Assembly (NCBI GenBank): GCA_030040175.1
Contig: JASHUF010000199.1
Span: 1 to 6,794 of the forward strand
Direction: 5' to 3'
Source: Acidobacteriaceae bacterium
GTDB taxonomy: Bacteria; Acidobacteriota; Terriglobia; Terriglobales; Acidobacteriaceae
DNA: 6,794 bases
The position numbers were made by a program, and so were the translations under genes. The notes beneath the pieces were generated by a model. That model made no database searches and was not told where the DNA came from. It saw only the letters and a list, made by a program, of their open reading frames with translations. Shown in pieces: positions 1 through 6,049 of the stretch (positions are counted from its first letter, which is position 1; each line of letters opens with the position of its first letter).

Positions 1-2544
1 CATTTCGAAAATGCCCGCCGCCGCGCCGCCGCCCTCGTGGCCAAGCTCACGCTAGAGGAGAAGATCCCGCAGTTCAGCGCCATGGCCGCTCCTGCGGTGG
101 AGCGTATTGCTTTGCCGGCTTTTAAGTACTATGGCAGCGAAGCCTTGCACGGGCTAATGCACGGCGGCCCGGTTACCGCATTCCCGATGCCCCTGGCCCT
201 GGGATGCTCGTGGAACCGCGCTCTGGTTCTGCAAGTCTTCACAACCGTATCCGACGAAATCTGGGCTTGGCACAAAAAGAACGGTCAGAGCCTGGCAGTC
301 TTTTCGCCGCCCACGGTCAACATGGGTGCGCGCGATCCACGCTGGGGACGCATCGCCGAGAACTACAGCGAAGATCCCCATCTGGTCGCGGAAATGGCAG
401 TCAATACCATCCATGGCATGCAGGGCAACGACCCACGCTACCTCAAGACCATCGCGTGCGCCAAACACTTCATCGCCAACGACACAGATTCCGATCGCGA
501 AATGACCTCCGCCACAGTCGATCCGCGCAGCTTCTGGGAGTACTACAGTCGAGGCTTTGAGGCCTGTGTGAGAGATGGTCACGTCTTCAGTGTGATGAGT
601 TCCTATAACGAAATGAATGGCATCCCCACAACCGCCAGCCCTTTCCTGTTGACCTATCTGCTGCGGAAGCGATGGGGATTCCAGGGCTATGTCATTTCGG
701 ACTGCGACGCGGTTGGGGATATCTGTAACACTCACCATTTCGTGCCTACGCTTGCCGAGGCGGCGGCATTGGCGGTCAATGCCGGCTGCGATATAAATTG
801 CGGGGATACGCTCGAGAAGAATCTAGGCGAGGCAGTCAAGGAAATGCTCATCAGCGAATCGACGCTGGACGCCTCGCTGACCCGCTCGTTCACTGGCCGC
901 ATTCTTCTAGGCGAGTACGACCCGCCCGAGCAGAATCCATACCATGCGATTCCCATCTCCTGTCTGGAAAGTCCGGAGCACCGCGAGCTTGCATGCGAGG
1001 CCGCGCGGCAGTCGATTGTGCTCTTCAAAAACGACCACCATACGTTGCCCCTCGACAAGAAGAGCCTGAAGAAGATTGCCTTGATCGGCCCAATGGCTGA
1101 TTGGTGCCACTTGGGGGGCTACAGCGGCACGCCTTGGAACCTGGTGTCGCCGCTCAAGGGCATTCGCAAGTATTTGGATATTGCGAGCGGCGCGTCCTAC
1201 CAAAAACGCGCCACAGACTATGCTCAGCTTGAAAGCCGAGCTCAGTTGGAGCCGTGCAGCGAGGGCGGCGACCATCTCGCTCACATCAACGATGGATCGT
1301 CGGCAGTGTACAACAGGGTCTTATTCACCGGCGCCACGGAATTTCAGGTTCGCATCGCCAGCCATCAGCAGGAAGGATGTTGCGCCTCAACCCAAGGCGG
1401 AATCCTCGAAGTACATCTGGACGGGCTTGACGGGCCTCGGCTCTGCACGTTTCGGGTTTCCGACACCGGCGACCCGCAGAAATGGGTGAATCTCAGCGCG
1501 CCCATCCAGTCAGATAAGCTCATCGAGGGAGAACACTCCGTTTACCTGCGCTTCAGAAGCGACCCTTCGCACCCGATCCGCATGATGTCGGAGTGGGAGG
1601 TTCCCGGCGGAGACCTGTTCAACTTCCAGTCATTCCGCCTTACGCCGGAAAGACCGGAAAAGGCCGCGCACCACGGACCAGTGGAGGTACTGCATGCACC
1701 GGGGTGCACCACCGTGGGCAGCAAGGATTCGACACTCTTTGCCGCCGCGGTGCAAGCTGCCAAAGAAGCGGATGTCGCTCTGGTATTTGCCGGAGCCGAT
1801 GAGCAAGTGGACCGAGAAGGCCGGGACCGGACCTCGATTGCTCTGCCGGGCGTGCAACATGAATTGATCCAGGCGGTGTATGCCGCCAATCCCAAGACCA
1901 TACTAGTGATTTCCTCGAATGCTCCCGTGGCCGTCAATTGGGAACAGGAGAATCTGCCCGCGATCCTCGGAGGGCTCCCTTTGGGCGAGCAACAGGGACG
2001 TGCAATGGCCGAGGTGCTCTTCGGAGATGCCAATCCGGGCGGTAAGACAAGCACTACCTGGTTCAGAGGCGTCGACGATCTACCAGACTTTCACGATTAC
2101 GATATGAGCCATGGCCGCACCTATATGTACTTTCGGGGTGACCCGCTCTATCCGTTTGGCTACGGTCTAAGCTACAGCAATTTTGACTATGGAAATCTGC
2201 GCCTGGGTGGCGATGTGCTTGCGCCAGGCGGCAAAATCACGCTGCAGGTAGACGTGACGAACAAAAGCCGACGCGACGGCGATGAAACCGTTCAGCTTTA
2301 TATCCATTTCTCCCACAGCGCTGTGATGCGGCCCATCCGGCAGCTGGTGAATTTCGAGCGGGTGCGCGTCAAGGCCGGCGAAACCAGAACAGTCACCCTG
2401 ACGCTGGGATATGAGGATCGGGCACTCCGCTACTGGGATGAAGACAAATATGCTTTTGTCCTGGAGCCAGCCGAGGTGGACCTGCTGATCGGTACCTCCT
2501 CGGCGGATATCAAGCTCAGGGGCAAAATTCGGCTTATCGGCTGA
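1..2544 (+). CDS. GH3 glycoside hydrolase (beta-xylosidase/beta-glucosidase type) with inserted CBM6-like module, 5' partial
   Basis: The frame is open from base 1, and the upstream residues (FENARRRAAALV) fit the helix that precedes the family's TLEEKI motif. The GTG at 37 is therefore not a real start; the start and any signal peptide lie outside the window. Numbering from that GTG codon as residue 1, the GH3 N-terminal barrel covers about 1-290, with SEALHG (34-39), DPRWGRIAENYSEDP (100-114), KHF (143-145) and SDCDAV (221-226). D222 is the expected nucleophile. The C-terminal sandwich starts near 325 and is split by a CBM6-like jelly roll (about 408-537). It resumes with VDREGRDR (591-598), where E595 is a candidate acid/base, and PFGYGLSYS (706-714). 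A fibronectin-III-like domain ends the protein (about 735-815). The family releases xylose or glucose from the non-reducing ends of oligosaccharides. The SDCDAV motif and SYNEMNGIP (189-197) lean towards xylosidase. The substrate is inferred, not shown. Confidence 0.93.
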   Translation, partial: HFENARRRAAALVAKLTLEEKIPQFSAMAAPAVERIALPAFKYYGSEALHGLMHGGPVTAFPMPLALGCSWNRALVLQVFTTVSDEIWAWHKKNGQSLAVFSPPTVNMGARDPRWGRIAENYSEDPHLVAEMAVNTIHGMQGNDPRYLKTIACAKHFIANDTDSDREMTSATVDPRSFWEYYSRGFEACVRDGHVFSVMSSYNEMNGIPTTASPFLLTYLLRKRWGFQGYVISDCDAVGDICNTHHFVPTLAEAAALAVNAGCDINCGDTLEKNLGEAVKEMLISESTLDASLTRSFTGRILLGEYDPPEQNPYHAIPISCLESPEHRELACEAARQSIVLFKNDHHTLPLDKKSLKKIALIGPMADWCHLGGYSGTPWNLVSPLKGIRKYLDIASGASYQKRATDYAQLESRAQLEPCSEGGDHLAHINDGSSAVYNRVLFTGATEFQVRIASHQQEGCCASTQGGILEVHLDGLDGPRLCTFRVSDTGDPQKWVNLSAPIQSDKLIEGEHSVYLRFRSDPSHPIRMMSEWEVPGGDLFNFQSFRLTPERPEKAAHHGPVEVLHAPGCTTVGSKDSTLFAAAVQAAKEADVALVFAGADEQVDREGRDRTSIALPGVQHELIQAVYAANPKTILVISSNAPVAVNWEQENLPAILGGLPLGEQQGRAMAEVLFGDANPGGKTSTTWFRGVDDLPDFHDYDMSHGRTYMYFRGDPLYPFGYGLSYSNFDYGNLRLGGDVLAPGGKITLQVDVTNKSRRDGDETVQLYIHFSHSAVMRPIRQLVNFERVRVKAGETRTVTLTLGYEDRALRYWDEDKYAFVLEPAEVDLLIGTSSADIKLRGKIRLIG

Positions 2545-2570
2545 ATGCGCTTCGCAGCCGCAAGCTTTGA

Positions 2571-2855
2571 GAACTGGTTGCATCCATGGCGTTTTGAAGG
2601 GGCACGACTTGAGAGCTTGCTGAAAAATGGCAGTTCGCGAGGACCGAAGCGAAAAACGCCCCTCAGCGGCTAAAGCCGCACGTTGATTTTGCGCAGCTTT
2701 TGCGGCACGGCTGAAGCCATGCCCTGATACAAGACTCCTCCATACCTTTTTTTCAGCAAGCTCTTGAGTCGTGTCGATAAGCGCCAACAAAATCGCGGGC
2801 TTTTGCCCCTGAGGGGCGTTTTCTCATCGCCTTGGGCCATTGATGCAACCAGCTC
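2571..2855. repeat. Composite intergenic repeat with interlaced inverted arms
   Basis: Three pairs of inverted arms are visible. Pair A is 2571-2590 against 2836-2855 (18 of 20 match). Pair B is 2603-2627 against 2749-2773 (23 of 25 match). Pair C is 2653-2666 against 2809-2822 (14 of 14 match). B and C cross each other, so this is not a single hairpin. Inside are three small palindromes: 2666-2679 (gcggctaaagccgc), 2704-2723 (9-bp stem with one mismatch and a GA loop) and 2805-2817 (gcccctgaggggc). The last is followed by a short T run (gtttt), so it could end transcription coming from the GH3 gene. The palindromic cores resemble dispersed repeats that I associate with Acidobacteria. No transposase lies inside, so any movement would need an enzyme from elsewhere. 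Confidence 0.6.
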
Positions 2856-3060
2856 TAGACTTATTAGTGCACAAGGATCGCACCCCATCCGCCCTTGGAT
2901 TGCAAGGCTTCCGACACTCGAGCCACGCGCGGGTGTCGTTCGAGTAGTGGTCGAGGAAGCTGTTGCCGGGCCGATCAGTTTCTTGACTGCCACCTAGGAT
3001 CACCTCCACGGATCGCTGGGCTCTGCTGATTCTCCCTAAGCGAGAGCGACAACAGCACAG
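2856..3060. other. Intergenic stretch without recognised gene
   Basis: This stretch lies between the composite repeat and the recognisable recombinase remnant. Frames on both strands are short or show no family motif I can recognise. It may be further-decayed sequence of the same mobile element, since the N-terminal part of the recombinase would be expected here, but I could not find its motifs. Confidence 0.4.
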
Positions 3061-3396
3061 GTGCGCGGCACCAACTCTATCTTGACCCGCGGTTGGTTTC
3101 AGACGGCGCTCGAAGACGCGAAGGTCGCCGATTATAAGTAGCATTGCAATCGTCATACTTTTGCCAGTAGACTTGTAATGGCCGGAGTCGATCTGCGCAC
3201 GGTGGCAGAGTTGCTCGGGCACAGGACGCTTTAGATGGTGATGCGGTATGCACATCTCGCACCCGAGCACCAGGCTTCGGCGGTGGACCGCCTGGTCTCT
3301 TTCCGTGGACGGAACGGACACGAGAACGGACACCAGCGTCTTCACAGAAAAAGACCCCAAACAAGCCTAAACCATAAAGTATTGAAAACAGTTTAG
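3061..3396 (+). pseudogene. Tyrosine recombinase (phage-type integrase) C-terminal remnant
   Basis: Read in one frame, this stretch encodes the end of a tyrosine recombinase: RGWFQTALEDAKVADYK-stop-HCNRHTFASRL, then VMAGVDLRTVAELLGHRTL-stop, then MVMRYAHLAPEHQ. The catalytic-domain signatures are all present: the HxxR motif (H codon 3142, R codon 3151), the LGH histidine (3220-3222) and the nucleophilic tyrosine (3247-3249). Two in-frame TAG stops at 3139-3141 and 3232-3234 break it. They sit where the family usually has W and Q, each one base change away. The N-terminal domain and the first catalytic arginine are not found upstream. The tail after about 3300 reads RNGHENGH in this frame but GTDTRTDTSVFTEKD in the next frame, which may be the ancestral ending, implying a frameshift as well. 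The left boundary is approximate. The gene cannot make a working enzyme. Confidence 0.85.
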
Positions 3397-3405
3397 ATAA
3401 CGCGC

Positions 3406-3497
3406 GGAGAGGTGGCAGAGCCCGGTTGAATGCACCTGACTCGAAATCAGACATAGTCGCAAGGCTATCGGGGGTTCAAATCCCTCCCTCTCCGCCA
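3406..3497 (+). tRNA. tRNA-Ser (anticodon CGA)
   Basis: This is a class II tRNA of 92 nt including an encoded CCA (3495-3497). The acceptor stem is ggagagg (3406-3412) paired with cctctcc (3487-3493), with discriminator G3494. The anticodon loop ctcgaaa (3440-3446) gives CGA at 3442-3444, which reads UCG serine codons. The long variable arm (3453-3468) forms a 6-bp stem closed by a GCAA loop, as expected for serine tRNA. The T stem ggggg/ccctc (3470-3474 with 3482-3486) encloses ttcaaat. The outermost anticodon-stem pair (3435 with 3451) is a C-A mismatch, and the other four pairs are intact. The recombinase remnant closes 10 bp upstream. Confidence 0.96.
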
Positions 3498-3670
3498 GAT
3501 GAGCAAGCAAGTTCTTTGCTTCGTTCCCAATCACTCCAAAATAGTTGCGCGATGCCGCCATCGGCGGAATAGCCGCTCTAGACGATGCTGACCGCCGTGG
3601 ATAACGGATTTGCATCAGCAAGCCGACGCTCGATTACCAAGCCCGCGTCGCGAATCCGTAGGCGCTGAAG
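3498..3670. other. Intergenic gap between tRNA-Ser and the aquaporin gene
   Basis: No gene is visible. An imperfect inverted repeat, 3604-3613 against 3650-3659 (9 of 10 match), lies just downstream of the aquaporin stop, but its loop of about 36 nt and lack of a T run make it a poor terminator. A small hairpin ccgcc-atc-ggcgg lies at 3555-3567. No copy of the tRNA 3' end, which would mark an attachment site, was seen. Confidence 0.4.
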
Positions 3671-4357
3671 TCAACTCCCCTCCGAGGGTGCAGTCTCACG
3701 GGACGGACGCAGCCAGCGGAAGAACATCACGGCCACGAACGCGCCCGCGAGCTGGGAGAGGATGAACCCGGGCATGTCCATCGGACAAATGCCGGAGAAC
3801 GTGTTCGTCAGCGTGCGCGCGAAGGTGACCGCCGGATTCGCAAACGAAGTGGACGAAGTAAACCAGTACGCCGCCGCGATGTAGGAACCAACCGCATAGG
3901 GAACCGCAGACGGGCGCGGTTTGCCGCAGCCCCCTATCACCGCGAGCAATCCAAAGGTGGCGATGAACTCGCTGAACAATTGCCCCCAACCGCCACGCGC
4001 CTGCGTCGCCGTGAAAAACACGGGTTCCCCGAACATCAGGTTCGCGACAGCAACCCCGGAGACGGCTCCCGTGACTTGCGCTGCAATATAGCTCGGAACG
4101 TCTCGCCAGATCGTCTCGCCCTGGCACGCCTCAGCAAGAGTCACAACGGGATTGAAGTGAGCTCCGGAGATGGGACCGAAGGCGAGAATCAGCGCCACCA
4201 ACGCCGCGCCTGTGGCAACAGAGTTTGCCAGAAGAGCAATGGCGACGTTGCCCGATGCCAGGCGTTCTGCCATGATGCCGGAGCCGACAACGGCGGCCAG
4301 AAGAAACAGCGTCCCCACAAACTCCGCTGTGACCCGGCGCATCAAGGACGCTTTCAT
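3671..4357 (-). CDS. aqpS: AqpS-type aquaporin (MIP family), probable arsenite channel
   Basis: This 228-residue protein is a six-helix membrane channel of the major intrinsic protein family. Both pore-lining half-helix motifs are present: N69-P70-V71 (AHFNPVVT) and N174-P175-A176 (FANPAVT). In most aquaporins the second NPA is followed by the selectivity-filter arginine; here that position is V177, as I recall for S. meliloti AqpS. That protein lets arsenite, and probably other neutral arsenic species, flow out after ArsC has made them. Hydrophobic segments begin near residues 10, 38, 88, 128, 153 and 196. The start codon overlaps the arsC stop as ATGA (4354-4357), implying translational coupling in one transcript. 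No ArsB or ACR3 pump is present, so this channel is the likely exit route. Context and V177 support the arsenic role; general solute or water transport remains possible. Confidence 0.88.
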   Translation of the reverse strand: MKASLMRRVTAEFVGTLFLLAAVVGSGIMAERLASGNVAIALLANSVATGAALVALILAFGPISGAHFNPVVTLAEACQGETIWRDVPSYIAAQVTGAVSGVAVANLMFGEPVFFTATQARGGWGQLFSEFIATFGLLAVIGGCGKPRPSAVPYAVGSYIAAAYWFTSSTSFANPAVTFARTLTNTFSGICPMDMPGFILSQLAGAFVAVMFFRWLRPSRETAPSEGS

Positions 4358-4848
4358 TGCTGCCCTATCCGTTTCAGCTCCTCCTGAATGGTCATTCTTT
4401 CGAGCGTGGCTAACGGCAGCGAGAGAAAGAGCGTGATGCGGCGCTCAAGGGTCACGAAAGCATCATGAAAGGCGCGGTCTATTTCCTCCTGCGTGCCCTT
4501 GGCCGTCGCAGGATCGGATACGCCCCAGTGAGCGGTCATCGGCTGCCCGGGCCAGTAGGGGCAGGCTTCCGCGGCGGCATTGTCGCAGACGGTGAAGACG
4601 AAGTTGAGTTCCGGCGCTCCAGGCTGGGCGAACTCATCCCACGATTTGCTGCGCAGACCCTGCGTAGAAAGGCCCGCCGATTCGATCTGCTGCAACGCTT
4701 CCAGGCGCACGGCACCGGTGGGGTGGCTGCCCGCGCTATAGGCCGTGAATCTGCCATTGCCCTTTTGGTTGAGAACGGCTTCGGCCATGATGGAACGCGC
4801 AGAGTTGCCGGTACAGAGAAACAAAACGTTGTAGTGGTTTTCCCTCAT
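4354..4848 (-). CDS. arsC: Arsenate reductase ArsC, low-molecular-weight phosphatase type
   Basis: This cytosolic enzyme reduces arsenate to arsenite. The 164-residue protein opens with the CX5R phosphate-binding loop C12-TGNSA-R18-S19. It carries the two further cysteines of the thioredoxin-coupled mechanism, C88 (VFTVCDN) and C96 (ACPYWPG), and the D112-P113 pair (SDPAT) with the general-acid aspartate. C12 attacks arsenate, and the disulfide relays through the other two cysteines to thioredoxin. This is the Staphylococcus/Bacillus ArsC type, not the glutaredoxin-linked E. coli type. I chose ATG at 4848; a GTG directly before it (4851) would add one residue. No strong ribosome site is visible. 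The gene is first of two on this strand, overlaps the aquaporin by ATGA, and is transcribed divergently from arsR. All catalytic residues are intact. Confidence 0.95.
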   Translation of the reverse strand: MRENHYNVLFLCTGNSARSIMAEAVLNQKGNGRFTAYSAGSHPTGAVRLEALQQIESAGLSTQGLRSKSWDEFAQPGAPELNFVFTVCDNAAAEACPYWPGQPMTAHWGVSDPATAKGTQEEIDRAFHDAFVTLERRITLFLSLPLATLERMTIQEELKRIGQQ

Positions 4849-4906
4849 CACGCGAGCCCCAGACGCGGCGGTTGCCGTTCACATCCATCAATCACATCTG
4901 TTAAGG

Positions 4907-4934
4907 CAAATGTATGGGCAATGGAACATATTTG
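4907..4934. promoter_or_regulatory. Candidate ArsR operator in the arsC-arsR divergent region
   Basis: The arms CAAAT (4907-4911) and ATTTG (4930-4934) form an inverted repeat with partly matching flanks (GT at 4912-4913, AC at 4926-4927). It spans almost exactly the -10 to -35 interval of the arsC promoter proposed here. A repressor bound there would block arsC and could also affect arsR, which starts 22 bp further on. ArsR-family repressors commonly bind A/T-rich imperfect palindromes in such spacers. That this is the operator is inference. Confidence 0.4.
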
Positions 4935-4938
4935 TCAA
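4909..4938 (-). promoter_or_regulatory. Predicted sigma-70-type promoter of arsC-aqpS
   Basis: On the minus strand a perfect -35 box TTGACA (4938-4933) is followed after 18 bases by TACATT (4914-4909), which matches the -10 consensus at four of six positions. It would start transcription near 4900, leaving a leader of about 50 nt before arsC. It overlaps the candidate ArsR operator, consistent with repression in the absence of arsenite. Confidence 0.55.
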
Positions 4939-4944
4939 GGCGTA

Positions 4945-4950
4945 TATAAT
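4945..4950 (+). promoter_or_regulatory. Candidate -10 box for arsR, possibly leaderless
   Basis: A perfect TATAAT lies 6 bp before the arsR ATG at 4957, and no Shine-Dalgarno sequence sits in the usual place. Transcription would begin at or next to the ATG, which would give a leaderless mRNA. No good -35 box is seen 16-18 bp upstream. The ATG is also the centre of a perfect 12-bp palindrome (4952-4963, tcgccatggcga). Confidence 0.35.
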
Positions 4951-4956
4951 ATCGCC

Positions 4957-5352
4957 ATGGCGAGGCGGTCCAAGCGTTTTGATCTTGTGCGTCTGTTTGC
5001 AGCGCTTGCCGACCCCACCCGGCTTCGTCTTCTCAGCCTGATGGCCGGGCGGGAGGTATGCGTCTGCTACTTCGTGGAGATTCTGAAGCAGGGGCAGCCG
5101 AAAATCTCGCGGCATCTGGCCTATTTGCGCAAGGCCGGCATTGTCGGCGCCCGGCGTGATGGAAAATGGATGCACTACAGCATTCGGCGCCCCGAGGATG
5201 CTGCGGCAAATTCCATCCTGGACGCGGTGTTTGCGACGTTCGCGGAGAACCGGGAAATGCGGGCCGACTTGTCGCGGCTGGACCGGGCATGTTGTCAACC
5301 GCAACTGGTCACTCTGCAGGGAGCGCCTTTGCCGGTCGCGCTCCAGCCTTGA
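4957..5352 (+). CDS. arsR: ArsR/SmtB-family arsenical-responsive repressor
   Basis: This 131-residue winged-helix repressor should bind the divergent spacer and let go when arsenite binds. ALADPTRLRLLSLM (16-29) is the family's opening helix, C35-V-C37 (REVCVCYF) lies at the start of the DNA-binding region as in E. coli ArsR, QPKISRHLAYLRKAGIV (47-63) contains the recognition helix, and GKWMHYSI (69-76) is the wing. The third cysteine of the classical CVCDLC site is missing (V40 in its place). A C-terminal pair C112-C113 could complete the metal site, as proposed for other ArsR subtypes with C-terminal cysteine pairs. I chose ATG at 4957 because homology begins there; an in-frame ATG at 4921 would add 12 residues. 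The frame stays open far upstream, but that stretch is antisense to arsC. The gene faces away from arsC-aqpS and converges on the acetyltransferase. Confidence 0.93.
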   Translation: MARRSKRFDLVRLFAALADPTRLRLLSLMAGREVCVCYFVEILKQGQPKISRHLAYLRKAGIVGARRDGKWMHYSIRRPEDAAANSILDAVFATFAENREMRADLSRLDRACCQPQLVTLQGAPLPVALQP

Positions 5353-5412
5353 AAGCGGGCACGGGGATGCGAAAGCTGCCCTTGTGATCCGCGCCTGTCA
5401 GTTTTGCATTTT

Positions 5413-5886
5413 TCAGCTGGACACCGGTGCGCCTTGGCCCAGTGGTTTTGCGTAGACGAGCGCTGCGCGGCCGCGCGGATAATAATTCGCTTCCCTCCCC
5501 TCACGTCGATAACCCCGCGCCTCGTAGAGCTGGATGGCGGCAGCGTTCTCCGCGTCCACGTGCAGCCAGATCGCCGCGGCTCCGGCCGCTTGCGCCGACT
5601 GCTCCGCCAGGCGCATCAATTCGCCGCCAACGCCCTGGCCGCGCTTTTCCGGCGCCACCTCGATGGTCTGAAGGTACGCCCTGACTATGCCCGTCGCAGC
5701 GCGCCACTCGACGATGGCGAAGCCCGCCATTGCCCCGCTTTCTTCCGCGATCCACGTCGCTGCGCGCGCGCTACGCACAAGCCGCTGCAAGTATGCGCGG
5801 CTGAAGCGCAAAGGCGGCTGAAAGCAGGCTTCCTCGATGGCGTAGAGGGCTGCAAAATCTTCCGGCCTGAACGGGCGATAGGTCAT
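5413..5886 (-). CDS. GNAT-family N-acetyltransferase, RimI-like
   Basis: This 157-residue protein uses acetyl-CoA to acetylate an amine. The acetyl-CoA pyrophosphate loop is seen in VAPEKRGQGVGGEL (77-90), with R82-G-Q-G-V-G87. The later ENAAAIQLYEARGYRREG (113-130) and NYYP (134-137) match RimI, which acetylates the N-terminal alanine of ribosomal protein S18; length is close to RimI (about 148). GNAT substrates are hard to predict, so acetylation of another N terminus or a small molecule is possible. I chose ATG at 5886 because the family fold begins at MTYRPFRPEDF. The frame extends 25 codons upstream to 5961, but those residues are low-complexity and overlap the palindromic repeat. The gene converges on arsR (60-bp gap) and follows the phosphofructokinase gene on the same strand after 163 bp. 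Confidence 0.88.
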   Translation of the reverse strand: MTYRPFRPEDFAALYAIEEACFQPPLRFSRAYLQRLVRSARAATWIAEESGAMAGFAIVEWRAATGIVRAYLQTIEVAPEKRGQGVGGELMRLAEQSAQAAGAAAIWLHVDAENAAAIQLYEARGYRREGREANYYPRGRAALVYAKPLGQGAPVSS

Positions 5887-5940
5887 AGGGGCAGGGAAAC
5901 GGGGAACCGTGGAAGTAAGAGCGACGGAAAGACAACCGCA

Positions 5941-6003
5941 GATCCTTCGACTCCCCTCCACTGCGGCTGCTCGCGCAGCCGCAGTCTCCGGTCGCTCAGG
6001 ATG
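5941..6003. repeat. REP-like palindromic intergenic element
   Basis: A perfect 10-bp stem, ctgcggctgc (5961-5970) and gcagccgcag (5975-5984), closes on a tcgc loop. Outside it, atccttcgac (from 5942) pairs with gtcgctcaggat (ending 6002) apart from a small bulge, giving a two-tier hairpin. The 'atccttcgac ... ctcaggatga' ends match a dispersed repeat I associate with Acidobacteria. It lies between the stop of the phosphofructokinase gene and the start of the acetyltransferase, so it could end transcription or stabilise the upstream mRNA; no T run follows on either strand. Its right part is 47 bp from the phosphofructokinase stop. Confidence 0.65.
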
Positions 6004-6049
6004 ACACCCTGTTGGGCATTCGTGCGGAGGTAATCGACGATGCGCTGCT

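Noticed and set aside
154..738. A 194-codon open frame opposite the GH3 gene
   Set aside because: It overlaps the conserved catalytic barrel of GH3 on the other strand and shows no family motif.
2824..3360. A 178-codon open frame on the minus strand opposite the integrase remnant
   Set aside because: It lies opposite clear integrase codons, has no recognisable motif, and is rich in cysteine and arginine as expected for an antisense frame.
3201..3420. A 10-bp direct repeat ggtggcagag in the integrase remnant (3201-3210) and the tRNA D-arm (3411-3420), considered as an attachment-site core
   Set aside because: One copy encodes conserved integrase residues and the other is a conserved tRNA arm, so chance identity explains both. 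It is also short and not in the tRNA 3' half.
3367..3621. A reading frame on the minus strand across the tRNA, containing EREGFEPP
   Set aside because: It is the antisense translation of tRNA-Ser. Such tRNA-derived peptides are a common misannotation, and the frame has no independent support.
4465..4956. A long 5' extension of the arsR frame (about 164 codons)
   Set aside because: It runs antisense through arsC and its active-site codons. Homology to ArsR begins only at the ATG at 4957.
5887..5961. An upstream start for the acetyltransferase adding 25 residues
   Set aside because: The added residues do not look like the family and overlap the palindromic repeat. The fold begins at the ATG at 5886.
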